DNA of 64,000 nucleotides from Ehretia macrophylla (lineage: Eukaryota > Streptophyta > Magnoliopsida > Boraginales > Ehretiaceae). Numbering within the stretch: the stretch's first letter is position 1; every line of letters starts with the position of its first letter. The notes beneath the pieces were generated by a model. That model was not told where the DNA came from, made no database searches, and saw only the letters and a list, made by a program, of their open reading frames with translations. The stretch is taken from the NCBI GenBank assembly GCA_037974665.1, contig CM075778.1, positions 12,513,001 to 12,577,000 of the forward strand, read 5' to 3'. Below, piece by piece: positions 23,963-33,768 of this stretch. The position numbers and the translations under genes were made by a program.

Positions 23963-24170
23963 TTATGAATATAACAAAAATAATTAATGAATAAAAAAAA
24001 AGGTGACATAGAATATAAAAAAAGTACAATATATGATGAATAAAAAAATGTTATGAATATAACAAAAATAATTAATAAATAAAAAATAAAAGTGACAGAA
24101 TATAAAAAGGTTCAATATATGATGAATAAAAAAAAATTATGAATATAACAAAAATAATTAATGAAATTAA
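23963..24170 (+). repeat. Three-copy ~87-bp AT-rich tandem repeat
   Basis: TTATGAATATAACAAAAATA begins copies at 23,963, 24,051 and 24,137 (spacing 88 and 86 bp). Between the starts lie GTGACA, then GAATATAAAA, then CAATATATGATGAATAAAAA. A partial earlier copy precedes them near 23,890. Confidence 0.85.
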
Positions 24171-24180
24171 AAAAAAAAGT

Positions 24181-24370
24181 ACCCCTATATAACCCCCGCA
24201 CCCCGCACCAGCACCCGCACCCCCACCCCCCCCCACCTCACCTCACCCTACCCTACCCTACCCTACCCTAAGCAGTCATTTTCCTTTTTGTGACCCACAC
24301 AACCCACCCAACCACACACAAAGCTATCATTTTCCTTTCTGTGACCCGCGTCACCCCCTCCCCCTTCACG
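24181..24370 (+). repeat. C-rich low-complexity with CCCTA pentamers
   Basis: GCACCCCCACCCCC-type sequence is followed by about five CCCTA units (24,245-24,271). The unit is a pentamer, not the plant telomere heptamer CCCTAAA. Two CATTTTCCTTT(T/C)TGTGACCC copies follow. Confidence 0.8.
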
Positions 24371-24377
24371 GTGTCAT

Positions 24378-24600
24378 TGTAACGACCCGGCTAAGCAAAT
24401 ACCCCGCAGGGCAGAGGCACACCAGCGTCGCACATAAGCAAGTATTGTCCGCTTTGGGTTACCACGGTGGGCCCTTCACGGTTTTGTCCCTTCGAGGATT
24501 TCCCCCAAAAGGCGCCTGCTCGAATACAAGGCGAAACCCCGCACTATATATTCAGTTGGCCCCAGCTCGCAACCTTCCGATGTGGGATAGATGCACCACA
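24378..24600 (-). repeat. TRIM 3' LTR
   Basis: Left direct repeat, 223 bp, TG...CA ended on the + strand. It carries the GATGTGGGATA motif near its end and AAGCGGACAATACTTGC on the minus strand, a phrase common in plant TRIM/LTR ends. Confidence 0.88.
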
Positions 24601-24676
24601 TCCACCCCCCCTTAAGGAGGCCCAGCGCCCTCGCGGGACACTGATACAAAGGAAGGCCCGCTCTGATACCAATTTC

Positions 24677-24898
24677 TGTAACAACCCGGCTAAGCGAATA
24701 CCCCGCATGGCAGAGGCACACCAGCGTCGCACATAAGCAAGTATTGTCCGCTTTGGGTTACCACGGTGGGCCCCTCACGGTTTTGTCCCTTCGAGGATTT
24801 CCCCCAAAAGGCGCCTGCTCGAATACAAGGCAGAACCCCGTACTATATATTCAGTTGGCCCAGCTCGCAACCTTCCGATGTGGGATGGGTTCACCACA
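24677..24898 (-). repeat. TRIM 5' LTR
   Basis: Right direct repeat, 222 bp, nearly identical to the left copy. It is separated from the minus-strand primer-binding site by a 6-bp spacer. Confidence 0.88.
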
Positions 24899-24899
24899 G

Positions 24900-25065
24900 T
24901 CACCACCTCCCCCATCCCTTCCTCCCCATGCACCATCCCCTCCCCTCCCCTGCAACCAGTTCTGTGAAGCACCCCTCCACCCCACCCCTCCCCTCCCCTC
25001 TACCCCTTGTCGCGCCACGAAGCCCCACCCTATGCGCCACCCCTCCTCCACCCCCCTACAGCCAA
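24900..25065 (+). repeat. C-rich low-complexity tract
   Basis: CCTCCCC/CACCCC runs directly follow the TRIM, matching the C-rich sequence before it (24,181-24,370). The TRIM therefore inserted into a pre-existing C-rich tract. Confidence 0.85.
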
Positions 25066-25573
25066 TTGCAGAAGTTAGATCTGTGGATCTAACTTACCTT
25101 TTTTTTTTTTTTTTAGATTGCAAGTTTATTTTTGTATATTACACACTTTGAGAATTTTTTGCTTGATGTTGTTTAATTTTGCAATGTTTGTGTTGTATAT
25201 ATATTGAATTTTTTAGATTCGTTGCAACCGTGTTTTTTGGATTTTGGTTGCAACGTTCATCAGATCCGTTGCAACATAATTTTTTTTTTTAATGTTCATC
25301 AGAATTTTTTTTTTCAAATGTTGTCAGATTCTGACACCTCGGGTCCAACCCAAAATAGAGACCCATTTGTCTTCTTGTTGAGTGTCTATTTTGGGTCTCA
25401 ATTTTTGTTGAAAAAAATTTAGATAGGGCTCCATATTTAGCCAAAGTCTCTAAAGTTAGATGGAAAACCATTTTTTGGGTCTCTATTTTTTCCATTGGTG
25501 TTAAACTTTTATTGGCAAAGTCTCTAAAAAAGACAATTATTGCATTTTTAAAGCCCCATTAGAGATATCATAA

Positions 25574-25946
25574 TAGGACTAAAATTATGGGCCGTTAATT
25601 TGGGAATATTTTTAGACTTTGGATAACTGCCTTAGTATGGGTCAACTAATGGCCAAAATTTGAGGGATTCTTGTGGAGTTTTATTAGGTCTCGTCGCTAT
25701 ATCTAATATATATAAGAAAACGTCTGCCTCTCCTCTTCTTAGGTAGATCAGTAACATAGCAAAGTAACAACTCTTTTGCCTTCATCAAGCAACCAAAAAA
25801 AAAAAAAATGCAGCAGCCATTAAATCATCTTGACCCGATTTTGTATAGCTCGTGACATAAAACAAGAACTTTTTTTGCTTTATGGCAACAAAACTTTCCG
25901 GTGGATCTCTGTTAAAGAGATTTCTTTTATCATTGAATAGGCTTAT
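25574..25946. other. Unassigned AT-rich spacer
   Basis: I see no coding region. The phrase TTCATCAAGCAACC and the upstream TATATATAAGA may belong to the decayed LTR that continues after the hAT insertions, but I cannot place that LTR's left end. Confidence 0.3.
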
Positions 25947-25954
25947 TTTATAAT

Positions 25955-27250
25955 TAGGGATGACAACGAGTAACCGTTTTACCCGAAATCAACGGGTATT
26001 CGTCCGATAAAAAACTGATAACAAAAACCGATGAAGAATCTATAAGGTTTTGGATCTTATAAATAATAACCGATGGATAAACCAATAGGTTTTGGTTTTT
26101 AGTATTAAAAAAAACCGAAACCCGAAAACCGATAATAAATTAATAAATAAATAAATAAATAAATATATATATATAATAGATAATATAACATATTTTTACT
26201 TGGGATTTCCTTTATTTCATTTCTCTCTCATACTCTTTTTAATTTAGTCAAATCTATCTTTTCCTTTTTCCCATTCTTCTTTTCTCTCTTATTTTTCCCA
26301 CCGAATTCATCCCAACTCTTCCACCGAATTCATCCCAACTCTTTTACCTACTTTTCTCTTTCCCCTCTCACTTTCACTTTCACTCTTTTTCTCGATCTTT
26401 CTCCTCTCTCCTCTCTCTCATCTATACATACATATCTCTATTATATATAATTAAAAGAATATTTTTTTCTAAATTATTCTTTTGATTTTATCACTTTCAT
26501 CATGTATACATACATATAGTTCTATTATTATACTATATCTCTAATTTTTGCAGTTCTATGTTTGTAGCCATGGCAGTTCATCGACTCTTAACATAGATTT
26601 GAGCCTCAACTTTCTATATTTACGTTTGAGTTACAGACACTAAAGCCCTTTGTTGGGTTGTTCTTGTTTTTGGTTTTGATTTGAGGCTCAACTTAGTAAT
26701 AACATAGATCTGAGCCTCACTTTTTATATTGCATTCTTCACGTTTTTATATGTGTTGTTGTTGTCGTTCTTGTTTTTGGTTTTGATGCTGATGTTGCTGC
26801 AATACTTGAGATATAGAGATTTTATAGATTGAAGATTTTTTCCAATTAATTGATATTTTTTTTGCCTTAAATAGATTTCTAATTTTATTGTCTTGTGTAC
26901 AAATATTAATTTATTTTTTTCATGCTTTTTTAACATTTAATTATTTTAACATATTTGGAGTAATTTTTTTATTAAACTAATTTTTTTATTAAACTAATTT
27001 TTTGGCATATATTTTTTATTTTTTACATTTAAATTAAAATTAGACTGTTTTTCTATTTAAAATAAATTTTTTTAAGTTATCGATTTTGGTTTCAGTTATC
27101 CCCGATTTTTTTAAACCCGTCGATTTCGATTTTGGATAATAATTTTTAAACTCATCTGTTTTCGATTTCGATTTTGGTTTTCGATTTAATAAATAATTTC
27201 GGTTTTAGTTTTGTCAAAAATCGCGGTTAACCGAACCGCTGCCATTCCTA
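25955..27250. mobile_element. Non-autonomous hAT element with perfect 8-bp TSD
   Basis: The left end is TAGGGATGACAACGAGTAACCG. The reverse complement of the right end is TAGGAATGGCAGCGG, then TTCGGTTAACCG. TTTATAAT lies immediately outside both ends (25,947-25,954 and 27,251-27,258), a perfect 8-bp duplication as made by hAT transposases. Subterminal sequence is rich in AACCGA/ACCCGA and the mirrored TCGGTT/TCGATTT. The 1.3-kb interior has no transposase, only a CT-rich stretch (26,200-26,420) and AT-rich DNA. Confidence 0.88.
26130..26178 (+). repeat. (AATA)n / (AT)n microsatellite
   Basis: About eight AATA units run into an AT repeat inside the hAT element. Confidence 0.9.
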
Positions 27251-27258
27251 TTTATAAT

Positions 27259-29554
27259 GAGGTAAATTCTTTTGAGGCTTCTCGAATTCGGATATTCAAT
27301 TAGATGATGAACGAGGTATTATTATGTAGAATCGTGTAAAGTGCGAGAATATACGATAATAATACTATTTTGATCTCTTTTTTGAATTAGGATCGTGATC
27401 CTTGTGGGATTCTTGCAAGCTTGAGAAATTTTAGGATTTTGGAATCATCACTTTAGGTTCAGGTAAGTAGGAAAGCCATTCTCCAAAATAAACCCATCTC
27501 TTTCTTTAGAATATAATATTGTATAAGTGTTATGGTGATTCTGAGTTAAATCTCAAAGATTCTGCAAACTTGTGTATATGAGGATTTTGTGATAGCATGC
27601 ATTTTTTTCTTTTTGATATCATATTATTGGATTTTCACCTTTAAAGTTTAAATTTTCAGTAAGGAATAAATTTTACATTTTTTCCCCTTAAAAAGCATGT
27701 TTCGCATCAAAGGGTTAGATCTTTACAAAATCTCTTATAAGTATTATTACATTGATATCAGTAAGGTTGGTTATTAAAATAAAGGACATTCAAATACTTG
27801 TATGTTTTAAGCAGGACCGGCCCAAGCTATGGGCTGCTTGGGCCTGTGCCCAAGGCCCCCTTAGTCTAGGGGCCCCAATTTAAAGAAATTACTTTTTTTT
27901 TTTTTAAAGATAAAGGTCTATCCTAGAGTAGTGTTCTTTAATTGGGGCCAAGAGGTAAGAAAAATAAATTTTATATAGGTCTATCTGTTTATTAACTTGT
28001 AATATTATGCTATTTTATAATTCTAATTTTGGTATTTTTTTTATTTGTAGTGATTATTTTAGTAGAAAATTTAGAGTTTTTTTATTGAGAAAAAACTTAA
28101 TTATTAAGGTCCCTATTTAGATGATCGCCAAAGGTCCCCAAATTGTTTGAGACGGGTCTGGTTTTAAGTCAAAGGGTATTAAAAGTATTATATATTTATA
28201 TTCATGTATTGGAATTGGGTACAAAAATCATATTTGCACACGATTAGTGCATGTACCTTGGCCAAGTTGACGATTAAACTAATATTTTTCTAGACTTGTA
28301 TATATATTTTGGGCTTTAACTATGAAGGGAAAAAGAAAGAGTTTGCAAGTCTATATTTATGCATTACTCATCCAGTGTTGTTCTATTTTATTACTCACAG
28401 GCATTGACCTCACCACCCTTTTGCCCCAAAAATTTATTTTCTTATACGTTTAGATAACATATGTTTGAGCATTAAACATGTTTTTTTTTTTTTTTTAAAT
28501 TGGTATGACATATCATGCCTAAGTTCCTTCAAAATCATGTTTTTTGCAAAATATTAACACATCTAAATAATTTGCAAATCATTAAATGATTTTGAAAACC
28601 CAATTTAAAATTGGGACCTAAAGGATTTTGACAGAAAGATCGTTTTGCATTAATTCTTACATGATTTTTCTATGATGATTATGAACCCTTGTGTCATTTA
28701 TTTTGAGGCCATGCTTTTGGGCCCTTTATTGGTGGGGATTGTACACCATGTTTCAGGGTAGTGCCCTATCTTTTCGTCGGGACTCCCAACTATTTTTAGT
28801 GGTATGTGCAACAACAAATCATTTTTTGGACTGTGATACCAGGAATGTAGTCTCGACCATCATAAAGTTGATCCATTATTGGTACATTTGGGTTTCGTTT
28901 TCGTTACGCCACAATTTTGATTATTTCATCATCTTTATTTATCGCATTGTAAACATTGTTATGATATATGTGACTTATGCATTTTGCTACGTTTTCAATA
29001 CCTATGCCTTTTGACATTTATTTGCAAACATTTCTTTATTATATCTTATTATCTACCGCATTAAGTATTATTTATTTTCATAAAGTACGATCCCATGCTA
29101 TTTTCTTTGGAGCCCTTACTACTTACTGAGAGTTGTGTCTCATTTTGTTCCTTTTCATTTTAAACTATGTTTTTGCAGATAGTGAAAACTATTTTGTATC
29201 GCTTGGACTTTGGGAGAGTAGAAGGCTATGTCATCGACATAATGGATATAGTTTGGGTTCTTTAAAATACTCTAGAACTTGTGCGGTATAAGTTATTGTG
29301 AATATCTCATATTTCGTTTAGACTTTATTGGTGCACTATTCTGAACCTTTGAATTTTAGAGTTGTATTTATGTTTTTGGAGATATGTAATTTATCGTAAT
29401 ATATTGGGATTAGAAGCTTTGAGACTTGTCGAATCTCTTTATGGCTCTAATTAGATTGCTTAGTTGCGTTGCGAGCTTATGAAGATTTATCTTTCTAAGT
29501 ACGTGGCAGTCACGGTCTTGAAATTCGTTGTCGGCGAATTTTGGAGGCGTGACA
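27259..29554 (+). mobile_element. Decayed LTR-like sequence ending in CGTGACA
   Basis: The block ends GGAGGCGTGACA at 29,554, like the GGGGCGTGACA/GTTACA ends of the Gypsy LTRs in this window. It contains LTR-like phrases near 29,120-29,180 (CTTACTGAGAGTTGTGTCTC, then TTTTTGCAGATAGTG). It is split by the 349-bp hAT element. The left border is uncertain and may lie before the 1.3-kb hAT element. A 107-aa open frame at 28,691-29,014 matches nothing and lies within this LTR-like DNA. Confidence 0.4.
27812..28160. mobile_element. Short hAT MITE with perfect 8-bp TSD
   Basis: The 349-bp element starts CAGGACCGGCCC and ends GACGGGTCTG (reverse complement CAGACCCGTC). Such CAGGGCCGGC ends are frequent in plant hAT MITEs. 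GTTTTAAG flanks both sides (27,804-27,811 and 28,161-28,168). The subterminal left half is GC-rich (GGGCCTGTGCCCAAGGCCCC) and can fold on itself. It is noncoding. Confidence 0.87.
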
Positions 29555-29580
29555 CCCTACACCAAACATAAACTGGAAAA

Positions 29581-30548
29581 TGTTAGAATTTTTATGTGTG
29601 AATATGATATGAGATCGCGAAATAGAATTATTTGGATTACATAACCATTACAAAGAATAAGATATACAATCACATGAACATTACAAAGGATAAAGAAGAA
29701 ATGTTATAATCACATGAATTTTACAGAGCATGAAGAATTACAAAGAAAAACTGGACAAACATAATAACAGAGAATAAATAAGATAAACATAAATTGCAAA
29801 CCAGAGTAGGAATCGAGGCTCGAGTTAGGCTCGATATCCTTAAGGTTTATCGCCACGTATAGTGCTAACGTCTCTTTGTTACGAAAACCTCCCAAGATAC
29901 AACAATTAGACCTTTCGTGTAGGTAGCACTCTAATACACGAAAGCTTGTGAATCGATAGCGTAAAACTCTCTCTGTTATGATGCGTATGCAAATTGTCAA
30001 TCAAATGATGTGCTGAGCTCTTCTATTTATAGGTGCAAACTAACAGAGAAATCTAGACTCTATAAATCCTTCATAAAAGGGATAGAAAATGTCTATTACT
30101 TTAATGCCAATGTTTAGGACAAGAAACATCCTCTGTTCCAATGCCAACGTCATTGGTTTAATGGCATTTTCAAATGCCCAAGTAATGGCATTCAAATAGA
30201 TTTATAACTGATGCCTATGATTAGCTTCTCGTTTTGATGCCATTAAAAAATTTCCCAATCCTGATTCGAATTGTTATTATGGCATTCAAAGCTTTTCAAT
30301 CTGATGCATACGTTTTCCAATAGATGAGTTTAAATCAGAGAATAAAGAGCTGGGTCAAAACATGATCTGTACTCAAACCTTTCTTCTCTAATTTCTCTTT
30401 CACCTTTAATGTATTTTGACTTGTAAAAATACTACATTCATCTTCTCAAAAGATGAATGCGCACGTACCAAGTCCTAATCGTTTAGACACGTAGGACCCA
30501 CTTAAAAATTAAGTCGAAAGTGCAAGTCAAAAACATCTTTTTTCAACA
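29581..30548 (-). repeat. Outer Copia 3' LTR
   Basis: 968 bp, starts TGTTAGAATT and ends TTTCAACA on the + strand. A TATTTATA (minus-strand TATA box) lies near 30,023. The purine tract follows at 30,549-30,557. Confidence 0.9.
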
Positions 30549-31116
30549 TTCCCCCAAATGAAAGGAAATTAACAAGCTAGAACCTAGAATGCAAACTCGA
30601 GAGAGAGTTTAGTACAAAGACACTGCTTCGGGATAGGTGGCTTTTGGCTTTGAACCTTCCTTAGTGAAAACTATCAGATTTACTTGCTAACCAGTGAATG
30701 CGATATCTTAAACTGTTCAGCTTTTGTGTAAATCTAGACAATAGAGATCACATAGCATCTTTCTTACACTGTCAAATTCTCACAATTGTGTTCATTTCGT
30801 CCCTGAACAACTCCTGGTATTCATGAGTACTCTAGAGAATTCATCCTACAAATTCTCGTAGGAGCGGCCCTTCCTTACTCATATAGGTGATTGCTTATTA
30901 AGACTATTCCTTTAATACCCTACTTGGATTCCCAAGATATAAGCATCATTAAAAGCATAACTTAACCTATACTACATATAAGCTGCACTGTCTGCTCGTC
31001 ATAGGAATAGGTGGGAGTAATACCTCCACAGTGCTCCCACTAAGTTGTACATAATTTAGTTTTTCCCTTTGAACCCTGATCCAGCGATCTCCTGTCAACA
31101 AGGTAGGGTTTTTCCA

Positions 31117-31620
31117 TTATGATGACTCTTTAGAAATAGGCTTAAGACTCATTCTTCTCGACGATTTATACACTTGCTCTCTATTTAAATCTTTCGTAAG
31201 CGGATCCGCAATGTTATTTTTTGACTTTACATAGTCAATTGAGATAACTCCATTAGAGAGAAATTGTCTAATGGTATTATTTCTACAATGAATTTGTCTA
31301 GACTTACGGTTATACATACTACTCTATGCCCTTCCAATCGTCAATTGATTATCGTAGTGAATGCAAATAGCTGGCACAGGTTTTGACCAACTTGGAATAT
31401 CCTCTAAGCTTCTTCTCTAGCCATAAGTCCATATTCTACCATGAATCTGACTATACTAATTTGCTTAAAGGATTTCTATTAAAATAGTTACACCCCAAAG
31501 ATCCACTCATGAATTTTGAGTCTTTTGAATCAGATAACTAGTTAGCATCACTGTATCCTCCTAATACAGTTGGATATCCTGCAACATGCAACCTATAGTT
31601 CATATTGTATCTTGGATACC
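31117..31620 (-). pseudogene. Copia RNase H remnant of the outer element
   Basis: The minus strand reads RLHVAGYPTVLGGYSDAN near 31,600-31,550, a standard entry to Copia RNase H. After several stops a clean frame follows with RQIHCRNNTIRQFLSNGVIS and VKSKNNIADPLTKDLNR, ending PISKESS at 31,117. These match the C-terminal end of many plant Copia polyproteins. Broken and non-functional. Confidence 0.8.
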
Positions 31621-32896
31621 TTTGAACTCTTATAACAACTGTTTTTACATCAATTAGATGTAAAGTAACTGGTGTACACATGTCCAAGTAATTAAGGCTT
31701 TGCTTGTATTTTTCGATTACAATTCTAGTCTATTACTCATCAATAGATCCACCATATTTAGTCTTCCTTTAGAAAATTCATTTACACCTCAAAGGTTAAT
31801 TTTCAAAAGAAAGACCACCAATATCCCGTATAATGGAATTAATCCACTAATAACAACCTTTTTTCTTTTCAAAAAGAAGTTTGATTGTTGTCACTATTTC
31901 CATGAAGGAACAAGTTCATGTAGACCAAAAAACTTAGATGTTATAGCTCTCTAGCTATATCTTGATTAATCTTCATTGTCATTTGACATAGCCTCTTTCA
32001 CTATATCAATTTCATGACTACTACACATAGTATCGTGAATAAATGAATTATTGTGCAACCTCACAAGGATAGAAATTTCTCAAAAATTCTATATCCTTGA
32101 CTTTATAACAATATTGACATGCGCATGTCCTCAATTTTAGAATTTTGCACAATAAATCTTGTATACCGCAATAAAGATATAATTAATAGTCTTAGGATCC
32201 AGACTTGACCATTCTAGGAGTTGGAACTGCTATTTCACCAAGATACCCCCACATTTTAAGCATTCAAAAAGGTGGTCAACATTTCCAACCTTACATGTAG
32301 GTATCTTATTAAAATACTTGTGGGTTGCTTGTCAAAATAGCATTTCCTCTCAAGTTCTAATGTTTTCTATCAACAAAGCATTTAACATCCCTTAGGTATT
32401 ACTCTCAGTAATACCTCTTTGTTGAAGTGAACAAAAAGCCACAAATGATAAACAATACCATGTTCAATGTAATAAAAATAGACATTTTTCTTACTTATCA
32501 ACACCTTTGTTGATTCTTAGTCTCATTTATATATTGTTTAAATACTTTCAAAGCCTCATGTTTGAATTTTAGTAAATAAACCTCGCAAACTCTTATGCAA
32601 ATACCGATAAAAAATAACAAAATACTTTTTCTGCCTCTAACTTGCATAAACTTTAATTCACAAATACCGTTGTAAATTTGTTCTTCACTTTGAACTCCTC
32701 AATAAGTTTCAAAGTCTCCGAACTTCTCAATAAGTTCTAGAATGATTTTGTATCTTTGTATACTCCGCTATGCAAATAATCAAAATTCATTTGTCATAAT
32801 TTACTACTCCATAAATTAGGAGGCCCCAACAAGTATAGTATAAAAATTTCCACAACAATTGGTACAATGGTCATTAAACTCAGTTTTAATAAACCA
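31621..32896 (-). other. Degenerate internal region of the outer Copia
   Basis: I see no clear RT YVDD block or integrase motif on either strand. The stretch is AT-rich with stops in all frames. Together with the short internal length this suggests deletion of parts of pol as well as point decay. Confidence 0.45.
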
Positions 32897-33352
32897 TCAG
32901 ATAAGTACCTTCAATCCATAACTTATAAGAATATAATTCTTACACAAAAGGTCAACATTCTTCGATATTTCGATTGCAATTATAGTTTGACTGTTCAGAT
33001 TATCACCCAACTTTGGTGTATCCATTTCCAATAACCTCACAAGGTTCAAAATGGTGAGGTCGAGCAGCAACTTCTGCTGCCACATTTTCAACTCTCTCCC
33101 ATTGAAATTTTCAGACCTCTTGCCATGACCAACAAGAGTTGACTCAATCAACGGCATAGCCATAACAAGGGCCACAACCTGTCTTAGTGGAACACTCTCG
33201 TTCCCTGATGCACCACTAGATCCACTTCCAGCTAAGGATATATCTTTAGTTTCAAATCCAGTATATCCAGTCATGGGTACATCTCTATTTCTGGATACCT
33301 CATTGGATCCACTTCCAGTCATAAGTACTTGCTCATTGGGTCCAAAGTTCAT
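32897..33352 (-). pseudogene. Copia gag N-terminal remnant (151-aa open frame)
   Basis: The open frame starts with ATG at 33,352. After a Ser/Gly-rich leader containing repeats of the type MTGSGSNEVSRNRDVPMTG it reads GKRSENFNGRELKMWQQKLL then LDLTILNLVRLL, the Copia gag entry motif (x-P-x-x-F-x-G-x-x-F-x-x-W-x-x-x-M). It continues ISKNVDLLCKNYIL and ends at a stop within gag. Expected gag-pol downstream is lost, so this is a truncated remnant although the frame itself is clean. Confidence 0.75.
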
Positions 33353-33393
33353 GTTTCTGTCAGAGCCATGGGTAATGCTTCAATTTTAAATTA

Positions 33394-33768
33394 AGTCCAA
33401 AAAACAAATTAATAACTGTACTCAGAGATACAAAGTTAACACTTGGCAGTAAAATGTTAGAACTAAATAATACTTGGAAACAACAATTACCTTCAAATAA
33501 AGAAATATCTTATATTCAAAAAAAGAGAAACTCAAATAGAAACTGTCCGAATAGGATTTATTACCAAAATTAATATTTTATGAGAAAGATATATCAATAC
33601 AAAGTTTCTAATACTCAGTACTAAACCTTAATTGGCCGAATTAGAATAGGAAAACTAATCAATAACTCAGTCCACAAGTAGAAACAATACAGTATAATAA
33701 CGAACAACCAAAATGATTCCAAACAAAGACAAACTAAATCACTTATCAAATATTACAATATCACTTAT
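33394..33768. repeat. Outer-Copia leader block, original copy of the 375-bp duplication
   Basis: This block lies between the outer gag ATG and the Gypsy 5' LTR and ends in the TSD CTTAT (33,764-33,768). A second copy lies at 46,648-47,022, equal in length and differing at roughly seven positions. Confidence 0.92.

Larger units (their letters stand above)
24378..24898 (-). mobile_element. Complete TRIM retrotransposon (521 bp)
   Basis: Two direct repeats, 24,378-24,600 (223 bp) and 24,677-24,898 (222 bp), start TGTAAC and end ACCACA and enclose only 76 bp. On the minus strand the order is 5' LTR (right copy), a primer-binding site TGGTATCAGAGC complementary to initiator tRNA-Met (24,659-24,670), a short spacer, a purine tract AAGGGGGGGTGGA (about 24,601-24,613) and the 3' LTR. 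Flanking 5-mers are GTCAT (24,373-24,377) and GTCAC (24,899-24,903), a duplication with one mismatch. There is no coding, so it depended on proteins of an autonomous element. The two LTRs differ at only a handful of sites. Confidence 0.9.
23387..25570. mobile_element. Large non-autonomous DNA element with imperfect TIRs
   Basis: The left end is GGGTATCTCCAGTAGGGAC. The right end reads, in reverse complement, TGATATCTCTAATGGGGC, with 12 of 16 core positions matching. TAA flanks both ends (23,384-23,386 and 25,571-25,573). Subterminal blocks also mirror each other: CTCTAAAAAAAAGTTAAC and CCAATGAGGGTG on the left face CCATTGGTGTTAAAC and GTCTCTAAAAAA on the right. This suggests a PIF/Harbinger-type non-autonomous element of about 1.65 kb that later gained the 521-bp TRIM. 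There is no transposase. Confidence 0.55.

Noticed and set aside
24245..24271. CCCTA repeats as an interstitial telomere
   Set aside because: The unit is a pentamer and only about five copies long; the plant telomere unit is CCCTAAA.
24378..24898. Cassandra-type TRIM with 5S rRNA promoter
   Set aside because: I do not see the 5S A/C-box sequence in the LTRs; the size and structure fit a generic TRIM.
24744..25151. 135-aa Pro-rich open frame
   Set aside because: Made by the TRIM LTR and C-rich low-complexity DNA.
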